From the NCBI GenBank assembly GCA_002452315.1, contig DKFH01000025.1, positions 1 to 10,087 of the forward strand: DNA of 10,087 bases, given 5' to 3'. Made by a program: the position numbers and the translations under genes. Shown here piece by piece: positions 6,879 to 10,087 of the stretch (position 1 is its first letter; every line of letters begins with the position of its first letter). Source of the stretch: Anaerolineaceae bacterium UBA6801. GTDB taxonomy: Bacteria; Chloroflexota; Anaerolineae; Anaerolineales; Anaerolineaceae. The notes beneath the pieces were generated by a model, which worked only from the letters and a program-made list of their open reading frames with translations, searched no databases and had not been told where the DNA came from.

Positions 6879-7151
6879 ATGGCTTTAGAAAAAGAAGTCA
6901 AAGAACAAATTATCAAAGAATATAAACGGCATGGTGAGGATACAGGATCACCCGAGGTTCAGATTGCGATCCTGACCGCCCGCATCAAATACCTGACCGA
7001 CCACCTGCGGGTGAACAAGCACGACGAGAGTTCACGCCGCGGCCTGCTCAAACTGGTTGGCCAGCGCCGCCGTTTATTGGCCTACCTGCGCCGCAAGGAT
7101 TACCAGCGATACCTGGCTTTGACAGACAAGCTCAATATTCGCAAGAAATAA
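6879..7151 (+). CDS. rpsO: 30S ribosomal protein S15
   Basis: S15 binds the central domain of 16S rRNA at a three-way junction and is a primary binder in small-subunit assembly; it also contacts 23S rRNA at a subunit bridge. The product is 90 residues, the usual family length including the initiator Met. It has recognisable blocks: TGSPEVQIAILTARIKYLTD (22-41), then HL, NKHDESSRRGLLKLVGQRRR (46-65) and LLAYLRRKDYQRY (66-78). It starts at an ATG with AAAGGAG ten bases upstream. The usual partner gene pnp follows with no terminator between them, so the two are probably co-transcribed as in many bacteria. The lysine- and arginine-rich composition fits an RNA binder. Confidence 0.98.
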   Translation: MALEKEVKEQIIKEYKRHGEDTGSPEVQIAILTARIKYLTDHLRVNKHDESSRRGLLKLVGQRRRLLAYLRRKDYQRYLALTDKLNIRKK

Positions 7152-7182
7152 ACCGTTGTATTTACAAACACGTAGAAATAAC

Positions 7183-7258
7183 ACCGCAGATTCAGCAGAT
7201 TGCAGAGTAGAAAGATCGTTGTTCTCTCCATTTGCACCGCAATTGGCTGATCTGCGGT
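7183..7258 (+). repeat. Imperfect palindrome with GCAGATT repeats, rpsO-pnp gap
   Basis: The left arm 7183-7203 pairs with the right arm 7239-7258 through about 19 base pairs, with one bulged T, one A/G mismatch and one G-U. The 35-base loop can close further through AGAG (7204-7207) with CTCT (7224-7227). The left arm contains GCAGATT twice at 9-base spacing (7186 and 7195), then GCAGAG (7202). No T-run follows, so it is not an intrinsic terminator. It may be a copy of a dispersed GCAGATT-type intergenic repeat, an RNA-processing hairpin, or both. Confidence 0.65.
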
Positions 7259-7282
7259 AGGATTATTTAACCAAGCAATCCG

Positions 7283-7343
7283 CCGGTCGGGTATTGAAAA
7301 TTGCTGAGGACGAGCGCCTCACCGGTTTTCAGTCCCTGACAGG
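7283..7343 (+). promoter_or_regulatory. Long hairpin in the pnp leader, candidate RNase III processing site
   Basis: Arms 7283-7309 and 7317-7343 form about 24 base pairs (three of them G-U), broken by two mismatches and two single bulged T residues. The stem is capped by TGAGG (7305-7309) with CCTCA (7317-7321) and a 7-base loop. The structure ends 15 bases before the pnp Shine-Dalgarno sequence and has no T-run. In E. coli a long leader stem-loop ahead of pnp is cut by RNase III and PNPase then represses its own synthesis; the position and shape here match, but function is inferred. Confidence 0.6.
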
Positions 7344-7375
7344 GCGGGAAATTAGATGAAAGGGATTAACAAATT

Positions 7376-9559
7376 ATGCAACCCAACCCAAAAATATATC
7401 GTACCAAGCTCGGTGATAAAGAAATCATCATCGAGACTGGCAAGCTGGCCGGACAGGCCGGCGGTTCAGTCGTCATTCGCCAGGGTGACAGCCAGATCTT
7501 CTGCGCGGCCACCATGGGGAATATCCGTGAAGGGCTCGATTTCTTCCCCCTAACCGTGGACTACGAAGAGCGTATGTACGCCGGCGGGAAGATCCCCGGC
7601 TCGTTCTTCCGCCGTGAAGGACGCCCGCGCGAAGAGGCCATCCTCGTCGCCCGCATGACGGACCGCCCCATTCGCCCACTCTTCCCCGATGGCATGCGCA
7701 ACGAAGTGCAGGTCATCCTCATGTCGCTCTCAGCCGATACCGACAATCCCCTCGATATCCTCTCCATCAATGCGGCTTCAGCGTCGTTGATGATCTCGGA
7801 TATCCCCTGGGCAGGTCCGATCGGCGCAGTGCGCATCGGCTACCTGGATGGCGAACTGGTCGTCAACCCGACCTTCCCCGAAATGGAAGACTCCAAGCTG
7901 GACCTGATCGTGGCAGGCACCAAGCAGGCCATTGCCATGGTCGAATGCGGCGCCAACGAGGTTTCAGAGCAGGTCATGGTCGAGGCCCTCGAGCTGGCCC
8001 ACAAGTCAATCCAGCCCATCATCGAGCTACAGGAGCAGATGGCGCGTGAGATCGGCAAAGAAAAACGTGAGGTTGAGCGGTCGACACTGGATCAGGACCT
8101 GGTAGCCGAAGTAAAAGCACGCGTATCAAACCGCTTACTGGACCTGCTCAGACAACCCTATGTCAAGGAAACCCTCTATAGCGGCATCAGCGAAATTAAA
8201 GACTCCGTGATCGAGGAATTAACGGCCGATAAGGTCGACACCCTCAGCGAAGCAGAACTCAAATCCCTTACAAAGCGCATCAGCAATGCCTTTGGTGAGG
8301 TTGAAAAAGAAACCATCCGCGCCCGCATCCTTTCCGATCGTGTCCGCCCTGATGGCCGCAAACCAGATGAAATTCGTGAGATCTGGTGTGAGGTCAATAC
8401 CAGCCCGCGTGCCCACGGTTCCGGCCTGTTCACCCGCGGTGAGACCCAGGTGCTGACCCTGGCGACCCTCGGTACCCCCCGGGAAGCCATGGAATTGGAT
8501 AACCTGATCCCGGGTGAGAGCAAACGCTACATGCACCATTACAACTTCCCGCCTTACTGCACCGGTGAAACCGGCCGCCTGTTCCAATCCCGCCGGGAAG
8601 TGGGCCATGGCATGCTGGCAGAACGCGCCCTGCGGCCTGTGCTGCCAGATGAGAAGGACTTCCCCTATACCATGCGCCTCGTCTCAGAGGTCATGTCCTC
8701 CAATGGTTCATCCTCCATGGCCTCCACCTGTGGTTCAACCCTGGCCTTGATGGATACCGGTGTGCCGATCAAACGGCCTGTCTCCGGTGTGGCCATGGGC
8801 ATGATCAAAGAAGGCGATGACTACGTGATCCTGACCGACATCCTCGGCATGGAAGACCACCTGGGTGACCTGGACTTCAAAGTCACCGGCACCACCGATG
8901 GTATCACCGCCCTGCAGATGGACATCAAAACCAGCGGGATCACCACCGAGATCATGTCGGAAGCCCTCGAGCAGGCCCGCAAAGCCCGCCTGTTCATTCT
9001 CGATAAAATGCTGGCCGTCATCGATAAACCCCGGGCCGAAGTCAAAGACCACGCACCCCGCATCGAAATCATCAAGGTTCCCGTGGAGAAGATCGGCGCA
9101 GTGATTGGTAAAGGCGGCGAGACCATCCGCAGGATCCAGGAAGAGACAGGCACCCGCATCGATATCGAAGACGATGGTTCAATTTTCATCGCTTCTACCG
9201 ATGGCGTTGGCTACAAAGCCGCCCGCGAACGCATCGAACGGCTCACCGAAGAGGTTGAAGTCGGTCACATTTACACCGGTAAAGTGGTCCGCATCACGGA
9301 TTTCGGCGCCTTTGTTGAAATCCTCCCCGGCCAGGACGGCCTGGTGCATATCTCCCAGCTGGACACCAGCCACGTGGAACGAGTGTCCGATGTGGTCAAA
9401 GAAGGGGACGAGATCACCGTTATGGTCACCAACGTCGACAATCAGGGTCGGGTCAGGCTTTCACGGCAAGCGCTGCTGGAAGGCTGGACGCTGGAAGAGG
9501 CGCAAGCCAAAGACAGCCCTGGTAACAAAAGCAAAGGCCGCCCCCGCAGCCGCCGCTAA
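7376..9559 (+). CDS. pnp: Polynucleotide phosphorylase (PNPase)
   Basis: PNPase is the trimeric phosphate-dependent 3'-5' exoribonuclease of mRNA decay and quality control; it can also add tails using NDPs. The 727-residue product has every expected domain. The first RNase PH domain (about 12-145) contains YEERMYAGGKIPGSFFRREG (63-82). An alpha-helical linker (about 150-300) follows. The second, catalytic RNase PH domain (about 320-555) has GLFTRGETQVLTLATLGTPR (350-369), HYNFPPYCTGETG (388-400), SSNGSSSMASTCG (441-453) and LTDILGMEDHLGDLDFKVTG (486-505), with the metal-binding aspartates in the last block. The KH domain (about 560-622) has the GKGG loop at 578-581 and the S1 domain (about 628-697) has TDFGAFVEILPGQDGLVHIS (641-660). 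A short basic tail follows. The start is ATG 7376, with AAAGGGA (7359-7365) ten bases upstream. A strong terminator follows the gene. Confidence 0.98.
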   Translation: MQPNPKIYRTKLGDKEIIIETGKLAGQAGGSVVIRQGDSQIFCAATMGNIREGLDFFPLTVDYEERMYAGGKIPGSFFRREGRPREEAILVARMTDRPIRPLFPDGMRNEVQVILMSLSADTDNPLDILSINAASASLMISDIPWAGPIGAVRIGYLDGELVVNPTFPEMEDSKLDLIVAGTKQAIAMVECGANEVSEQVMVEALELAHKSIQPIIELQEQMAREIGKEKREVERSTLDQDLVAEVKARVSNRLLDLLRQPYVKETLYSGISEIKDSVIEELTADKVDTLSEAELKSLTKRISNAFGEVEKETIRARILSDRVRPDGRKPDEIREIWCEVNTSPRAHGSGLFTRGETQVLTLATLGTPREAMELDNLIPGESKRYMHHYNFPPYCTGETGRLFQSRREVGHGMLAERALRPVLPDEKDFPYTMRLVSEVMSSNGSSSMASTCGSTLALMDTGVPIKRPVSGVAMGMIKEGDDYVILTDILGMEDHLGDLDFKVTGTTDGITALQMDIKTSGITTEIMSEALEQARKARLFILDKMLAVIDKPRAEVKDHAPRIEIIKVPVEKIGAVIGKGGETIRRIQEETGTRIDIEDDGSIFIASTDGVGYKAARERIERLTEEVEVGHIYTGKVVRITDFGAFVEILPGQDGLVHISQLDTSHVERVSDVVKEGDEITVMVTNVDNQGRVRLSRQALLEGWTLEEAQAKDSPGNKSKGRPRSRR

Positions 9560-9583
9560 ACGTTTGACATTGCAAATAAACTA

Positions 9584-9615
9584 AACCTGCCCACTGCATG
9601 ACGGGCAGGTTTTTT
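9584..9615 (+). terminator. Rho-independent terminator after pnp
   Basis: AACCTGCCC (9584-9592) pairs with GGGCAGGTT (9603-9611) in a perfect 9-bp stem with a 10-base loop, running into TTTTTT (9610-9615). Flanking CTAAA and TTTAG add partial symmetry, so it may also act weakly on the minus strand for the convergent gene. Confidence 0.93.
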
Positions 9616-9623
9616 AGTTGTGC

Positions 9624-9665
9624 GGTGAATGGTAAGTGGTGAATGGTGAATAGTATGTAGAGAAT
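9624..9665. repeat. Heptamer tandem array A (GGTGAAT)
   Basis: Six units of 7 bases run in register: GGTGAAT, GGTAAGT, GGTGAAT, GGTGAAT, then the degenerate AGTATGT and AGAGAAT. The array begins nine bases after the pnp terminator. A 7-base period is incompatible with coding use, and no gene crosses it. Confidence 0.75.
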
Positions 9666-9667
9666 TT

Positions 9668-9716
9668 GGTTTTAGGTATTGGGTATTGGGTATCAGGTAT
9701 TGGGTATCAGGATAGC
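9668..9716. repeat. Heptamer tandem array B (GGTATTG/GGTATCA)
   Basis: Seven units follow one another: GGTTTTA, GGTATTG, GGTATTG, GGTATCA, GGTATTG, GGTATCA and GGATAGC. A GG pair occurs exactly every seven bases, and three tracts are GGG. The array is out of register with array A by two bases. The + strand has the spacing of a two-tetrad G-quadruplex or a telomere-like repeat. Confidence 0.8.
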
Positions 9717-9733
9717 ATTGCGAATAAACCATG

Positions 9734-9761
9734 CTTTAGCTTTTAGCTTTTAGCTTTCAGC
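9734..9761. repeat. Heptamer tandem array C (TTTTAGC)
   Basis: Four units, CTTTAGC, TTTTAGC, TTTTAGC and TTTCAGC, place the palindrome AGCT at 7-base intervals. After a short spacer, the related heptamers TCACCTA and TCAGCTA (9792-9805) follow, with an intervening TCCTT (9769-9773) and AAGGA (9787-9791) inverted repeat. Confidence 0.78.
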
Positions 9762-9811
9762 TACAAAGTCCTTGAAGCGTAGCGGAAAGGATCACCTATC
9801 AGCTACTATCT

Positions 9812-10087
9812 TCAATGCTTTTTCCCCTTCCGCAGCCGTTTATAAGCCTTATCCAGCGCAGACATGATCTGATCCTCGCGCTGGGCAATATAAGCCAGAA
9901 TCGAGATCTCATCCGTCATCACCGCACGCCCGTCCACCTCGAGCCGTTTTTCATCCCGCTTGCGCAGCTTGATCAGCGAATACACTTTCCCCTGCACCGA
10001 AAGCGGTTCATCCTCCGGGCTCAACCTGAAAGCCAGAGAGACCTTATCTCCCCTCACCCAGGGCACATCTTCAGGTACGGCCATCAC
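9812..10087 (-). CDS. C-terminal part of a small protein, possibly PilZ-like; truncated by window edge
   Basis: The last 91 or so residues of a minus-strand gene are visible; the start lies beyond the right edge. The GTG or ATG codons at the edge are probably internal, because the sequence opens mid-domain (VMAVPEDVPWVRGDKVSLAF). The pattern of a G-D-K-V-S-L-A-F strand, then a hydrophilic turn, QGKVYSLIKLRK and VDGRAVM resembles the second half of a PilZ or similar small beta barrel. The final 35 residues form a charged helix, ILAYIAQREDQIMSALDKAY, followed by a basic KRLRKGKKH tail. The key cyclic-di-GMP-binding motifs of PilZ (RxxxR and DxSxxG) would lie partly outside the window and are not seen. 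The PilZ assignment is therefore a guess; a generic conserved hypothetical is equally possible. It converges with pnp across the heptamer-repeat region. Confidence 0.6.
   Translation of the reverse strand: MMAVPEDVPWVRGDKVSLAFRLSPEDEPLSVQGKVYSLIKLRKRDEKRLEVDGRAVMTDEISILAYIAQREDQIMSALDKAYKRLRKGKKH

Noticed and set aside
7183..7343. Intrinsic terminator between rpsO and pnp
   Set aside because: Both large hairpins lack a following T-run, so they fit processing or stability roles better than termination.
9624..9811. CRISPR array in the repeat-rich gap
   Set aside because: The units are 7 bases and directly tandem, with no unique spacers of 25-40 bases and no cas genes nearby.

Overview
The window reads as ordinary chromosomal DNA of a bacterium most like the Anaerolineae (phylum Chloroflexota). 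This is inference. The best markers are two lipoproteins that carry an NBR1-type Ig-like domain behind a Thr/Pro-rich linker containing the phrase TAAAQ, a style I associate with that group. GC content is moderate and coding density is high. Every confident gene is on the + strand except a partial one at the right edge.

Layout: (1) Bases 2-2358 hold two tandem, four-base-overlapping ABC-2 type permease genes, the first cut off at its 5' end by the window. They end at an intrinsic terminator (2392-2430). (2) Bases 2618-4549 hold two separately promoted lipoprotein genes with NBR1-Ig domains, with a strong terminator after the first. (3) Bases 4587-6630 hold two tRNA-modification genes: queG (last step of queuosine synthesis) and a tRNA-dihydrouridine synthase gene 7 bases after it. 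(4) Bases 6766-9615 hold the conserved rpsO-pnp pair (ribosomal protein S15 and polynucleotide phosphorylase). It has its own promoter, an untranslated leader, two long hairpins between the genes and a strong terminator after pnp. (5) Bases 9624-9811 are an intergenic patch built of several different 7-base tandem repeat families. (6) From 9812 to the right edge, on the minus strand, lies the C-terminal end of a small protein that may be PilZ-like.

How the genes work together: the permeases are probably the membrane half of an exporter whose ATPase lies outside the window. The lipoproteins are probably displayed outside the cytoplasmic membrane, with unknown ligands. The queG, dus, rpsO and pnp genes all serve RNA modification, translation or turnover. 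No mobile element, CRISPR array, phage gene, tRNA or rRNA was found.

I do not see a new multi-gene system. The most interesting signals are non-coding: the paired long hairpins ahead of pnp, where RNase III and PNPase control pnp in E. coli, and the cluster of heptamer repeats between pnp and the convergent gene. No gene-free stretch exceeds 300 bases.
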